From contig NC_031671.1 in the NCBI RefSeq assembly GCF_001640025.1, positions 620,001 through 684,000 on the forward strand: DNA of 64,000 nucleotides, in the 5' to 3' direction. How positions within the stretch are numbered: the stretch's first letter is position 1; the number at the start of each line of letters is the position of its first letter. This document shows, piece after piece, positions 1-10,937 of this stretch. Below the pieces are notes generated by a model. That model ran no database searches, was not told the origin of the DNA, and saw only the letters and a list, made by a program, of their open reading frames with translations. The stretch is from Sugiyamaella lignohabitans. Taxonomy: Eukaryota > Ascomycota > Dipodascomycetes > Dipodascales > Trichomonascaceae. Made by a program: the position numbers and the translations under genes.

Positions 1-1
1 C

Positions 2-592
2 AGCGCTCAAGAAACTTTGATTGTAGGTGTCCCTGGTGGTTTGTTGAGCGGTTTCTGGCTGCTTGCTGTGCAATACTACTCGGACAAGACCCAGAACAGA
101 ACCCTCATGAATCTTTGCTATTTATTACCAGCCATTCTTGGGCTAGCGCTTATGGTCGGTCTCGAGAACAGAGAAAAGACGACTGCGATGAAAACAGGAC
201 TTTTAATTTCCAACTATCTCAGTCAGACGTTCGGCGGTACTCTTGCATTGATCTTGTCTTGGAACGCATCCAATGTCGCTGGTCACTCCAAGAAAGTACT
301 TGTCAATGCTTTGACTTTCATCGCATTTCCTCTTGGTAACATCATTGGAACTCAAACGTTTCAAGCTAAAGACGCTCCTATGTATATGCCAGGAAAGGCT
401 GCGATTCTTGGCTGTCTCTCTCTCCAGTGTTTTATCACTGTTGGATGGTACTTTTTGAACCAGTTCTATAACAACAAGAAGCAGAGAGTCTTGGATGAGA
501 TGGATCCCGAGCAACGTGAAACAATGCGTAGACAAATGGAATTCTCTGACGAAACAGACATGCGCAATCCATTCTTCCGGTATACTAAATAA
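2..592 (+). CDS. MFS transporter, Dal5/allantoate-permease type (3' part)
   Basis: Only the last 196 codons are inside the window; the frame is open to the left edge, so the start is missing. The visible part holds the last membrane segments of a 12-helix major facilitator: GGLLSGFWLLAVQYYSD at the start, a helix after NLCYLLPAILGLALMV, then SWNASNVAGHSKKVLVNA, GNIIGTQTF and a final helix before FYNNKKQRVLDEMD. The NxAGHxKK...GNIIG pattern is typical of the anion:cation symporter family (Dal5, Tna1, Seo1), whose members import organic acids such as allantoate, nicotinate or vitamins across the plasma membrane. The hydrophilic C-terminal tail is usual for the family. The substrate cannot be deduced from this fragment. 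A GC-rich hairpin pair starts 66 bp after the stop. Confidence 0.85.
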   Translation, partial: SAQETLIVGVPGGLLSGFWLLAVQYYSDKTQNRTLMNLCYLLPAILGLALMVGLENREKTTAMKTGLLISNYLSQTFGGTLALILSWNASNVAGHSKKVLVNALTFIAFPLGNIIGTQTFQAKDAPMYMPGKAAILGCLSLQCFITVGWYFLNQFYNNKKQRVLDEMDPEQRETMRRQMEFSDETDMRNPFFRYTK

Positions 593-657
593 TGTTGCAG
601 GAGTTCATATAGTTGTAATTAGTTTGAATATATTGTTTGTAAGTTTATGTCTTTCCT

Positions 658-790
658 GCCTCCGGCGGCTGGGGCTGCGCCCCAGACCCCGTTGCTCCTG
701 CTTCGCAGGAGTTACGCGACCTCCTTCGTACCGACTTGAACGCAGCGAAAGGAGCCGGGGGTCTGGGGAACAGCCCCAGCAGTCTGAGGC
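658..790. repeat. inverted pair of GC-rich double-hairpin elements
   Basis: The minus-oriented copy, 658-711, reads gcctccggcgg, then hairpin ctggggctgcgccccag, then hairpin ctcctgcttcgcaggag. A decayed plus-oriented copy occupies 738-790 (ggagccgggggtctgggg ... ccccagcagtctgaggc). The two copies face each other about 26 bp apart, so the whole block could fold as a large inverted repeat. It lies just 3' of the MFS transporter stop. Confidence 0.8.
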
Positions 791-1143
791 ACTCTACAGG
801 TGGCCTCCAAGTGTCACGTACAGATATAGACTATCGAGCAAGTTAGTCCAGTAACCTGATTATATCAATATCTTCGAAGACGTTTTTACGTATAGCGAGA
901 CTGTGGGTACTGAATTCCGCTATCTGACATTAGACCGACCATTGCATTCAGGAACATCATAAGCTGAAAGTATTTGTTTGGACCTTGTATGGCACTAGAT
1001 TTACCGGCAGGCATCTAATCACAGGTGACTTAAGCATAGTAAACTCGTTAGGGACTGTATGCATTAGTAGCAAATCCATATTGAAGTCAAGCATTATATT
1101 ATCTAATCTCTATGACGATGGTTTTCTTGTTATACATGAGAGG

Positions 1144-1179
1144 ACCCTGCATAATTTCGTGCACGAAGTCATGCAGGGT
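1144..1179. repeat. nested palindrome
   Basis: Outer arms accctgcat (1144-1152) and atgcagggt (1171-1179) are perfect inverted repeats. They enclose a perfect 12-bp palindrome, ttcgtgcacgaa (1155-1166). No gene is close by. Confidence 0.75.
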
Positions 1180-2866
1180 ATCTGCCTGCGTAATGGCAGC
1201 ATCTTATATTATAAGTTTAAAGCTGATGCTGCACCATATTAACTCTTAATTAACCCTGATTTCAAGTGTGGAGGTGTCCCTTGGTTGTAAGCAAGAAGAT
1301 TTCAAATTATCCTGAATCGGGATCATGTATATATACAATAGCCATATAGAGTTCTCAATACTAAAACTTAAATCGTAACCAGTTAATTTATCATTTTTCA
1401 GCTATTCGTGCTTAATGAGAAAAATTGAGTTTATAATATTTAGAATAAGCTTGTTGGTATAAATAAATAACTGGGTCTCAATTCCGTAGTGATCCCTAGG
1501 TAAGGGAGCAAGGCACACCATGAGAACAAATAACTCTACAAATATTCTCAGAAGCGGCTTTGATTTATCCTGGCACTTGAATAGAAGCTCAATTTTACCC
1601 TAAGAGTGGTCGTTTGCCCAAAGATGTTGGCTATGAATTGTGCAAGTGTCACGCAATTCTCTGGTTGTGGGAATGTAATTTGAGCTCATTTGATATCATG
1701 ACTATAACAGATTGTAGTTCAATTTGTTTGCTCGATCTGTTTGACCCAGTTTGTTTACTCATTGGTACAAGGTTGTCAAACAATGAAGTTATTGTATTTT
1801 TATCGACCGTACGTTTAAAGACGATTACATTGGCTCTGCGTTTTGTTGTTGATGGCTCCTCCGAAGGATGTGTAAACCGTCGCACTCGTAACAAGCAACA
1901 AGTTCCACTTTCTTATTTTTCTTCATATCCCGATGTTAACAGTTCTTGCATAGCCAAGTCCTTGCCGATGTGCTGAACAAATCCCCCCTAGAACAACCGT
2001 ACCAATGGGCAAGTACATGTAGAAGTTACTATATCAGCTTCGCCATTCAAACAAATCTTCAAGTGTTGTTTGTTCCTCTGAGTAATTCGGTTGATCGGTT
2101 GATAACATAGCATGGGACACATCTGTCACTGATTCCAGCTGAGGTCTAGAAGTTGAGCGAGTTTCCTGTTTGTTTAATGAACATGAGGCTTAGCTGGCGC
2201 ATGGCACGTCCGAAAACAACAGTGGCCCTCTTGGGCGGTAATTATTGTCAGTACATGAGACCAGTTTGAAATCCTCAATTCTATCTGGAAGAAGTTCAAT
2301 ATGTTTTGACATCAATTCTCGCTTTCAGCTCAAACTGTTCATACAACCTGGCGAGCAGTTTGTATATCATTGAGTGTCCGTGCCAATATTCAGATCTAGC
2401 TTGTTCTTTGTCAACTGCGCTTGATTGCTTTACCAAAGTGGTCTGCATTGACTTGATTCTTAAGTTATCGGGCGGCTTTAAAATTGTTTTATATTTGATC
2501 TCACCGAATTGGTTTGGTATGCTCCTGATTGACGGAGCTGATGCAGCCCTAGCAGTTGAACTGTTACCGGTAAATTACGAGAGATTGATCTATACGGACT
2601 GGCCCTCACTGGAGGATTTTTCCATTGTTTCAAACTGGTGGTCGCCCTTATTCCAGCGGTAGTTCAAATTTGACGTGGTTTTTTTGATACGAACCGAGCG
2701 TTAGAGATGGAGACCCAGCGGCCGGAGGCAGCAGCAGTTTCAGTTGTGGAATATAATAAGGTCAAAGTACATATGTAGCTATTAGTGAGAGTGGATAAGA
2801 CAATTACTAAACTACGAGACAAAGAACCGAGACGAAGAAGAAGAACAGGTTGTTTCGTAGACGCAA

Positions 2867-2927
2867 CGACTCGAGCGCAGCGAGAGGAGCCACGGGGTCT
2901 GGGGCGGAGCCCCAGCCGCCGGAGGCA
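2867..2927 (+). repeat. GC-rich double-hairpin element, single copy
   Basis: Plus-oriented copy: cgactcgagcgcagcgagag, then gagccacgggg, then the perfect hairpin ctggggcggagccccag, then ccgccggaggca. It lies about 410 bp upstream of the PAT1 start. Confidence 0.85.
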
Positions 2928-3340
2928 TTGCCACCAAACCGACTATTTTTCTCATGCCAATCTAAACCAGATATAACCCAACTAATTACAGACAACCGAA
3001 TAAGAACCAAAAAAGTCCCAAAACTGTGGAAACAGCCCACTGACCCGACCAGATCAGGGCCCAGAAACCCCACAGCAACCGACGCCGCACCCGCCGCACA
3101 GTATAGCCGCATGATCAAATATTCACCCAACCAGAGTGAAATTTGAGGTGTACATGAGCGAGTTCGCCAACTGGTGACGCTAGACGCCAACAACACCAAC
3201 GTCAGAGAGTGAGCGAGTGCAATCGCCAAACGTCACGAGTTTAAATACATTAAAAGCAATCGCGACGGTAATAGAAACACTCAGTAAGGACGAGCGCGTG
3301 ATCACAGCATCCAGATTGTACGATCACAGGCTGTTGTACA

Positions 3341-6019
3341 ATGTCGTTCTTCGGAGTCAAGACGGCGTCTTCTGGCGGGGAAGCGGCCGTGTATGAGTTC
3401 GACGACACTTATGACGATAATCTTGGCGCTGCCTTAGAAGAGACGAATGATGATTTCAATGACGAGACATTTGGAGATTTTGGAGATGGAGTTGGTAATG
3501 ATTTCGATTTTGCCGGACAGACTGCCAATGTAGCAGACACAATTGACGAGGAACAATTCACGTTTGCTAGAAATGCTGGTGGTAAGCTTGGTAGTGTTAG
3601 TGGAGCAGGTGGTGCTGGAGGTAGTGGACTCAATTTATTGCCTTCTACCACAGGTTCAGTTCCTAGTTTACAACCGATAGCTTCTTTGTGGGGTACCGCG
3701 GGGGTCGACAAGAAACCAGAACCTCAACCAGCCGCTCAACAACAACAACCACAACAACCTCAACAACCTAAGATTCTGTCTTTGGAAGAAGTGGAAGCCC
3801 AGATGCTTGGTAAATCTCAACAGCAGTTACCTCATGGCGTGCTTCCTCAACCTCCTCAAGGGTTTCCACCTCAAGGATTCCCTCCTCAGGGGTTCTTTCC
3901 TCAGGGATTCCCTCCACAAGGATTTCCTCCTCAAGGATTCCCAGGCCAAGGATTTCCTCAGGTACCACAGGGATATCCTCCTCAAGGATTCCCTCCTCAA
4001 GGATATCCACTGCCTCAGGACCCTGCTGTGTTGATGAGTAGTGGATACTATGGCTCAGGTGCGGGTCCTACTCCTGGTCAACCCGGTTTAGGCCAACCTG
4101 GCCAACCTGGTCAACCTCCTCATCAACAACAGATTCCAGGTCAACAACAACTGCAGCAACAGCAGCAGCAACCACAACAGCAACAACAAGCACAATTCCA
4201 ACAGCCACCAGCAGGTCAGAGTGTTCAAGCCGATAGTGCAATTAAGCAGATCGAAGGACAATTGGCACAAACTAGTGTGCAAGACCAAGGACAATCTCAG
4301 GGCCAGAGACCACAGGGAGCTCATGGACAAGAAGCTAATGCCCAGAATAACGCGCAAGGAAATGCTCAAACTCCATACTCACTTCCACAGCAGGTTCAAC
4401 AGGGTCAACAGCCCGTGGTTCCATTGAACCAAGTAATCAATGAAGACCTGGCACAATCTGAAGCCGAGCACCAGAGAATGTTTGAAAAGTCTCGTAAGAT
4501 TGCTGAGATTGTCAAGTATAACGGACTCATGTCACAATGGGATAAGAACTTTATTATGAGAATCCAGTTACAACAAATGGTAACTGCCGACCCATATAAC
4601 GAGGACTTTTATTATCAGGTTCACTCTGCTATTCAAGCAAGAAACAACCCGCAACAACCTCTTAATGAGTTTGCTCGTACGTACCTTCTTCAAAGAGGCC
4701 AACGAGGAAACGGTAGATTCAGACGTCATAACGATAATCCCCTGCAAAGAATGCAACAGCAAGTTCAAAGAGCAGTGGCTGCTGCTAAGGAACATCCAAA
4801 GAAAGAACAAATTGCTCCTGAAGGTGCACTTGGTAAGATCTCGGTTGGCGGAGGTAAACAACCAAGGAAAGCACTCAATGTAGCAGGCTCTGCTTCCAAC
4901 ATTCCATCCAGTCCATCTACCTCATCTTCTGCAAAGGTTGAGGCTCTTAAGAAACTCACTTTAACATCTTCGACCAGCCAATCCGGCACATACACTAAAA
5001 AGGGACTATTACGGTCAATTGAAAATGTATATACGATTCTCCTTGAGATTGAAAGTGTAGAGAGATCGAGACCCAGTGAGGATTTTAATGACCAACAACA
5101 ACAACAACACCAGCAGCAAGCAGCTGAGGATGTTGCTGATTCAGATTCGTCTCCAGCCGCTACACCAGCATCTGTTGTCAGTTATGAAGAACGGTTACAA
5201 ACATGGCAAGATAAGATGCAAACACTTGTAGACCAGCTATGGAACGAGTTACAGGTCCTCGAGCCAATTGATTCGGCTAATAACCAACCATTCATTCTCA
5301 TGCTGTCACACGACAAGGGCAAGAAGGTGATTCCTCGTATCTTCCGTCACTTGTCACAGAAGCAGCGTCTGACTGTGCTGACCCGTATCGTTGCTCATAT
5401 CGAGTCTCTCGACGTAGTTAAAGACGGTGATTATGGATCCAGTGGTACATTATCGGCCAAGACCAGAGAATCCATTGAACTGTTTTCACAAACTGTGCTG
5501 CCACCATTAGTGCATCTTGTATCCGAGTCGTCATATGATGTAGTGATTGGTCTGTTAGAGATCATGCTCAACAGCTCGAATATGGTGCATGTCTCGTCTA
5601 CTAAGATTGGTCTTGCATTCCTTACAGTACTGATTTCACGAGCTGAACTCATCAGTCAAGAAGAGTCCGAGGCCGCAACCCCATCAGCTGCTGCTACTCG
5701 TGATCTTGCCAACTGGCAAGCCACTTTCAACACCCTGTTTACAAAGGTCCAGGGCCACCTGTCGAGTATATTCCCACCCCGCAACGTCGATAACTCGTAC
5801 GTCTGGCACTTCCTCGCATCACTCGCTCTAGCCGCCAAACTCGAGCACCAACGGATTATTGTCGACGAGGTGCGCGAAATGATCTTCGGCACCATGAACG
5901 AGGCCAAGGCCCTCCCTGTCGAGCTGGGAGTCTCGAAAATCGCCAACCTCAACCTCTTCCTCAACGTCATGGGACTCAATGCCACCACCACCGAGATCAC
6001 CGAACTTTCCAGCCAATAA
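3341..6019 (+). CDS. PAT1: Pat1, decapping activator and P-body protein
   Basis: 892 residues. Pat1 bridges deadenylated mRNA, the Lsm1-7 ring, Dhh1 and Dcp2, and promotes translational repression and decapping in cytoplasmic P bodies. The start is clear: MSFFGVKT followed by the family N-terminal acidic motif ending NDETFGD (residues 40-46), as in S. cerevisiae Pat1. The middle is Pro/Gln-rich with a tandem QGFPPQ repeat (about 167-226) and polyglutamine. The conserved core follows: YNGLMSQWDKNFIMRIQLQQ, then TADPYNEDFYYQV, then LQRMQQQVQRAV. The C-terminal alpha-solenoid (about 560-890) includes LSHDKGKKVIPRIFRHL, SSTKIGLAFLTVLISRAELI and HQRIIVDEVREMIFGTMNEA, and ends near LNLFLNVMGL. There is no intron or frame break. 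The QGFPPQ array is longer than in most relatives I know and could vary in length between strains. GC hairpin elements flank the gene on both sides. Confidence 0.96.
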   Translation: MSFFGVKTASSGGEAAVYEFDDTYDDNLGAALEETNDDFNDETFGDFGDGVGNDFDFAGQTANVADTIDEEQFTFARNAGGKLGSVSGAGGAGGSGLNLLPSTTGSVPSLQPIASLWGTAGVDKKPEPQPAAQQQQPQQPQQPKILSLEEVEAQMLGKSQQQLPHGVLPQPPQGFPPQGFPPQGFFPQGFPPQGFPPQGFPGQGFPQVPQGYPPQGFPPQGYPLPQDPAVLMSSGYYGSGAGPTPGQPGLGQPGQPGQPPHQQQIPGQQQLQQQQQQPQQQQQAQFQQPPAGQSVQADSAIKQIEGQLAQTSVQDQGQSQGQRPQGAHGQEANAQNNAQGNAQTPYSLPQQVQQGQQPVVPLNQVINEDLAQSEAEHQRMFEKSRKIAEIVKYNGLMSQWDKNFIMRIQLQQMVTADPYNEDFYYQVHSAIQARNNPQQPLNEFARTYLLQRGQRGNGRFRRHNDNPLQRMQQQVQRAVAAAKEHPKKEQIAPEGALGKISVGGGKQPRKALNVAGSASNIPSSPSTSSSAKVEALKKLTLTSSTSQSGTYTKKGLLRSIENVYTILLEIESVERSRPSEDFNDQQQQQHQQQAAEDVADSDSSPAATPASVVSYEERLQTWQDKMQTLVDQLWNELQVLEPIDSANNQPFILMLSHDKGKKVIPRIFRHLSQKQRLTVLTRIVAHIESLDVVKDGDYGSSGTLSAKTRESIELFSQTVLPPLVHLVSESSYDVVIGLLEIMLNSSNMVHVSSTKIGLAFLTVLISRAELISQEESEAATPSAAATRDLANWQATFNTLFTKVQGHLSSIFPPRNVDNSYVWHFLASLALAAKLEHQRIIVDEVREMIFGTMNEAKALPVELGVSKIANLNLFLNVMGLNATTTEITELSSQ

Positions 6020-6091
6020 AACCTCAAGTTCGCCTGCCACTTAATGCTGCCTTCCTTAATCTATTGTAAATTAGTCCCGTGTGTACTACGC

Positions 6092-6360
6092 TGCCTCCGG
6101 CGGCTGGGGCTCCGCCCCAGACCCCGTTGCTCCTGCTTCGCAGGAGTTTTCGATGGACCCCCGACCGTGGGGTCGAGGATCCGCCGCATTTGGACCCTGC
6201 ATATTCTGGCATACTGGCAGGTGAGTACACAGCCAGAAGCCTGGACTTCCACCGTTGAAATGGCTCCAAAACTGATTTGTTAGGGACCCCGACAAGCACC
6301 GACTCGAGCGAAGCGAGAGGAGCCACGGGGTCTGGGGCAGAGCCCCAGCCGCCGGAGGCA
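6092..6360. repeat. inverted pair of GC-rich double-hairpin elements bounding a 152-bp spacer
   Basis: Minus-oriented copy 6092-6147 (tgcctccggcggctggggct ... cttcgcaggagt) and plus-oriented copy 6300-6360 (cgactcgagcgaagcgagag ... gccgccggaggca). As the terminal inverted repeats of a roughly 270-bp unit they give a MITE-like architecture. It lies between the PAT1 stop (72 bp away) and ACP1. No target-site duplication is obvious. Confidence 0.8.
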
Positions 6361-6518
6361 GACCCCCCAGCTATGAGGTCACGTGCACCAACACGGCTGA
6401 GGTGCGTCCAGCCAACCAGAGTATGCGGATTTTTCAGTCAAGGAGCAGGGACTGACCGACATATAGGAAGTTTGGCTCGAGTCGAGAGTGTATCGGTGAT
6501 AAGAATAATACAGAAAAA

Positions 6519-7269
6519 ATGGTGTTTTCACGCTCAGTGGTGGCTCCTTCGTTGAGGCTAATTGCCCGTCGTGGTGTTTCGAGCTCTGCTTCGCGCAGTA
6601 TGGTCACTATGGTCCCTCGCAGGGTTCAACAACATCAACAGGTACAAAGATTAGTACCAATAATGAAGATGAACCTCGGTGGATTGAGGTTCTACTCCGA
6701 TGGTCCTGCTCCTTTAACTAGAGAGTTTGTCCAGGAGAGAATTATCGACGTTTTGGCCGCTTGCGACAAGGTACGTACCAGCAATTAGGAAAGATTGTGG
6801 AGTTGTCCAGATGTATTACTGGCTCGATGTTATTCGATAACAGAGAGGTTCAGTTTCAGTTCTGTTCTTGGCGCTGTTGATAATTGCGACTGCTTGTGTC
6901 ATAGATATTTTCAGCCAATTCGGTGAACTGATGGAGATGGATCTCGCGAATCAACACGTTTGTGAAGATTGGGAATGGCAAGATCTATTGAAACTAACAT
7001 GCTACAGATCGCCGACCCTTCCAAGATCACACCTTCAGCCAACTTCAGCACGGATCTTGGTTTGGACAGTTTGGATGTTGTGGACGCACTTTTTTTCATC
7101 GAGGAGGAGTTCAACATTGAGATCCCAGACCACGAAGCTGATGAGATCCACACTGTTGCTCAGGCTGTCGACTATATTCTTGCTCAACCTGATGGTAAGT
7201 AGTATTTAATTCATTGTGGGTTTTTGGCTGTTTGGATGGATCTTTTATTTGCTTCTGTTTTTAGTTTGA
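6519..7269 (+). CDS. ACP1: mitochondrial acyl carrier protein (spliced)
   Basis: Mitochondrial acyl carrier protein carries the growing chain in mitochondrial type II fatty acid (lipoate precursor) synthesis; in complex I-bearing yeasts it is also a complex I subunit, and it supports Fe-S biogenesis. Exon 1 (6519-6770) encodes a basic presequence (MVFSRSVVAPSLRL...) and the start of the domain, ending AACDK. Intron 1 is 6771-7007, GTACGT to branch actaac to TACAG. Exon 2 (from 7008) encodes IADPSKITPSANFSTDLGLD; the phosphopantetheine serine is in DLGLDSLDVVD, then FFIEEEFNIEIPDHEADEI. The 3' end is uncertain. A second intron, 7195-7264 (GTAAGT...TTTTAG), gives an end QPDV and about 147 residues. 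A later acceptor at 7301, after ctgac, would add about a dozen residues. Reading through gives QPDGK with a stop at 7202. The coordinates given assume the first option. Confidence 0.88.
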
Positions 7270-9146
7270 AGCTTAAGGTGCCGATGACTGCTGACTGCTA
7301 GCTGCTCCAATCAGGTACTTTGAAGAGAGTGTGGATTGTTAATTGGAGAACAAATACTAACCTAGACAGCTTTTTAAATTTATGACAAGTAAAAAGTATA
7401 TAGTAATCAACTGCATAGTAGAATCACTGCTGGATGACGGCTAGCTCCAGTTAATTCCAGGACCAGTAAGAGCGTATCGAAGATCTGGATCTAGTACATC
7501 TGGCATCGTGAAACCAATAGCTACTCGAGGCATGAAGTACTGGAGCCGTTGACAGATAACTACCCTGGTAGACTCTTGAAAAGTTCAGCTCCAGCTGAGC
7601 TCAGCTGAAGTAGCGAAATATGAATCGATGTTCGGGCATCGCATCTCATCTCATCTCAGACAAGCGGGTCTATTTTAGATACAAAATCACATGAGACTGC
7701 AGAGAAGACGAGGTAAGGTCCGAGTCAGACCCTTAGCAGTTGAACCCTCATCCAACCCCTCTCCCCTCCCTCTCCAAATCGCCCTCCAACCCGCTCGACC
7801 CACCCCCACCCGCTCGCGAAGCGAGCACAACCAGGGTCTGGGGCGGAGCCCCAGCCGCCGGAGGCAGACCCCAGCCTCAAATGTAGCTTAGCATACTTGG
7901 TCTCCGATTTCATGTGTTACAAATCCGAACCTATCTGTAAAGAAAACGGTTTGATTTTCATCCCCGAATCTTGTCCGGTCTGGGTAAAAGTTACCGACTG
8001 AGACCAGCCGAGCGGTAAATACCTTTTCCACCTTGAGCGACACACAGAGCCATAATGTGGGGAAGGGCTTATAGGCCGTTTAAAACGACCCCCTGTTTCT
8101 CACCGTTTCATTGACGGTTTTCATTCGTAAATGTCAATCTTAATAGTCAAATCCAGTACCTAAACATTTGACACTCAATAACCAAATAAATATTAATTTC
8201 GTGTCATGATTTCTCGAAAAAACTAAGTCCGCGGTCAGGGGCTGTTTCACAGCCGGCAAGATCCTGCATGCAAGATAACGTATCTCAACGCAGGGACTCG
8301 GCCAGATTGTATCTCAGCTCCAGACGTCCCTAGTTCTTCTTAATGCGTTCAAATCACGGAATTCGGATGGCCGTTTTGAGGATATCCTAGAAAACAGCCG
8401 GCAATTCGGTTTGGAAAGCTCACATTCACAAACAAAGATCATAACGGGACCCCGTGTCGCAGGGAGTTTTATTTACCGAACCAAAAAGATGAACTGAAAC
8501 AAGAGAATGTCTGGACCCAGTTTGTGTCTCCGATTCAAGTCCGGAAAACCTGTGTATAGTATATACTTTTATACTAAAGCTCATTAGTCTCATTCATTCT
8601 TATATATACCAATTTCTATAGCTTGTTCTTATACGATGCTATACCCGGGTAACACTTTAATGCTTTATTTTCCTCGGCCGTGCAGAAACATTTCGGTATT
8701 TTTCTCGAGCTGGCTATTTGCCCAGGATAATATATTAACACTCATGTATCTCCAGCAATCACTCGTTTCCTAAACTAGCGGCCGGTATTAAACTTGTTCC
8801 GTTGTCCGCGATTTCTCTCACTAGCCCAACAACCGGCGTTTTCTCTCCCCACATTTTGTTCTATATTAGTAGCGGAACCGTGCCGATCGAAAAGAGGGGT
8901 ACTTGCATGCACTATAGGAGCTAAGTGTCGGTAACTTTTAGCCGAGATTATAAAAGATAGATCTTGTCCCTGTATACCCAGAATCTTCATCTTTTTGTAC
9001 TTCTTGGATCATCTGTCATAAGTTTTGGTGTTACTGTGCAAAACAATCTCGAACATTTCATTACACACCACCGGCTAATTGTCACGACTTCTTTTTGTTA
9101 GACATAGAATAGATTTTGGTTAGAAAATAGACACTAGTGGTACAAA
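7270..9146. other. intergenic region
   Basis: About 1.9 kb without a supportable gene. It contains one GC-rich element at 7811-7865; the rest is AT-rich and probably includes a long promoter for the acyl-CoA synthetase gene. Open frames here are under 75 codons and look random; those near 7.8 kb are created by the GC element. Confidence 0.6.
7811..7865 (+). repeat. GC-rich double-hairpin element, single copy
   Basis: Plus-oriented copy. Its first hairpin is ctcgc-gaa-gcgag instead of the ctcctgc/gcaggag stem seen elsewhere: different bases, pairing kept. The second hairpin, ctggggcggagccccag, is intact, followed by ccgccggaggca. Confidence 0.85.
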
Positions 9147-10802
9147 ATGTCAACATCCAGCTCTACCCCATCAAGTCCACCTGTGATTCATAAATCGCCA
9201 TGGGGCGAGGTTCCTGATCTGTTTGTCGGAAATATAGCCCAATTCGTGAGAGAATCACCTCACATCAACAGGAAGCTTGACAAAAAGATTCTTATTGATG
9301 CTAAGACCAACCAGGCGATTAGAGGTAGGCAGTTGTTCAACTTCACTGCCAGATTATCTTGGGTGTTGCGCACTAAATACAAGATTGAATATGACGACGT
9401 GGTTTGTTTGTTTGCTCCAAATAGTGTATGGACTCCTATTATTCACCATGGTGTCTTGTCTAGAGGTGCTATTTTGTCCCCTGCTAACATAGCATACAAC
9501 CCCGAGGAGCTTCATTATCAAATAAAGACAGCTAATGCCAAGTTGGCTCTTGTTGGAGATGCTCATCTTGAAACAGCCAGAAAAGCTCTTAAAGTGGGTC
9601 CCAATAACTGTGTTAAAATTGTCCCTATTAGTAGATTGATTAAAGATATCAAGTTTGCCAAGGGAGTCGAGAATCCTGTTCCTTTGGAGGGAGATGTTGC
9701 CAAGGATAAGATTGCTTATTTGTGTTTCTCATCTGGTACATCTGGTACCCCCAAGGGAGTCATGACTACTCACTACAACATGACTTCCAACGCCCAACAA
9801 CAGTTCTATTGTTTCAACAAAGCTTTGTTGAACGGCAATAATGTATATGGAGCAGTCTTGCCTATGTCACATATCTTTGGATTGACTAAATTTGTGTATT
9901 CAACACTTTATGTTGCGTCAACAATTGTCGTATTTGAAAAGTTCGACTTCCCACTTCTGCTGTCTTCAATTCTCAAGTACAATATTAATGTTCTTCACGT
10001 GGTGCCCCCTATTCTTGTTCTGTTTGCGAAATCTCCTTTGGTTGACAAGTACGCCATCAAAGGACGATTGAATCATATATTCACAGGTGCTGCCCCAGCT
10101 GGAAAGGAGATCATTGCCCTTGCAGAAGCCAGAACCGGAGCTCATATTTCACAAGGATACGGACTCACAGAATCATCTCCAGTTACACATTTGTACTCGT
10201 ACGATGAACAGGCCTACGATCAAAATAGTATTGGATGGCTTATTGCTTCATGCGAAGCTCGTCTTGTGACTGACGAAGGCACTGATGCTGCTGTCGGCGA
10301 AAGAGGTGAATTGTGGATCAGAGGACCAAATATCATGAAAGGATACTTGAATAACCCCGCTGCTACTGCTGAGACTCTTACTTCTGATGGATTCCTTAAA
10401 ACAGGTGATGTTGCTATTCGCGTTGCAGATGGTCAATACTACATTGTAGACCGAAAGAAGGAGCTTATCAAGTCCAAGGGCCATCAAGTCGCACCAGCCG
10501 AGCTCGAGGCTCTACTTTTGGATCACCCTGATGTGGTCGACGTAGCCGTTGTTGGTGTCCATGTCTCCGAACTGGGTACTGAACTTCCCAGGGCGTTCCT
10601 TGTTATCCGGGAGAAGACCGATCCTCTTGAAATTAAGAAGTGGTTCGACTCAAAGGTTGCAAGACACAAAAGACTCTGGGGAGGTATTGTTGTGCTGGAC
10701 GCAATTCCTAAGAGTCCTTCAGGCAAGATATTACGTCGTCTGTTGCGTGACCGTAAAGATGACAAGGCCATTGGCTTCACCCTGGCGGAACCCAAGCTCT
10801 AA
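9147..10802 (+). CDS. acyl-CoA synthetase, 4-coumarate-CoA-ligase-like, probably peroxisomal
   Basis: 551 residues of the ANL adenylate-forming superfamily, which activates a carboxylic acid with ATP to an acyl-AMP and then transfers it to CoA. The signature motifs are all present: the P-loop motif SSGTSGTPKGV (195-205), GYGLTESSPV near 338, YYIVDRKKELIKSKGHQVAP (about 430-450), and the C-terminal catalytic-lysine motif PKSPSGKILRRLL near 521. The protein ends in PKL, a plausible variant peroxisomal targeting signal. Overall order and length match the fungal 4CL-like/Pcs60 group, which is expanded in Yarrowia-like yeasts and handles medium- or long-chain fatty, aromatic or dicarboxylic acids. 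The substrate cannot be read from the sequence. It converges on DBP6, with a GC-rich element in the gap. Confidence 0.88.
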   Translation: MSTSSSTPSSPPVIHKSPWGEVPDLFVGNIAQFVRESPHINRKLDKKILIDAKTNQAIRGRQLFNFTARLSWVLRTKYKIEYDDVVCLFAPNSVWTPIIHHGVLSRGAILSPANIAYNPEELHYQIKTANAKLALVGDAHLETARKALKVGPNNCVKIVPISRLIKDIKFAKGVENPVPLEGDVAKDKIAYLCFSSGTSGTPKGVMTTHYNMTSNAQQQFYCFNKALLNGNNVYGAVLPMSHIFGLTKFVYSTLYVASTIVVFEKFDFPLLLSSILKYNINVLHVVPPILVLFAKSPLVDKYAIKGRLNHIFTGAAPAGKEIIALAEARTGAHISQGYGLTESSPVTHLYSYDEQAYDQNSIGWLIASCEARLVTDEGTDAAVGERGELWIRGPNIMKGYLNNPAATAETLTSDGFLKTGDVAIRVADGQYYIVDRKKELIKSKGHQVAPAELEALLLDHPDVVDVAVVGVHVSELGTELPRAFLVIREKTDPLEIKKWFDSKVARHKRLWGGIVVLDAIPKSPSGKILRRLLRDRKDDKAIGFTLAEPKL

Positions 10803-10937
10803 ACCTCAAGCGCATAGATTATTACATGAATATATGACCGTTTACAAAATTTACGATGAACAAGCCTCAGGCAGGCGAAGACCATCTCATTCAACAAAGC
10901 TTCGACGTCCCAGAAGATACTCCGACGGTCGACGTAA

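Larger units (their letters stand above)
593..3340. other. intergenic region with no convincing gene
   Basis: About 2.7 kb between the MFS transporter and PAT1. Short open frames of up to 120 codons (for example 1614-1976 and 2306-2662) show no recognisable domain and no biased codon use, so I do not call them. It holds an inverted pair of GC-rich elements at 658-790, a nested palindrome at 1144-1179, and one complete GC-rich element at 2867-2927. The last about 300 bp should contain the PAT1 promoter. Confidence 0.6.
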
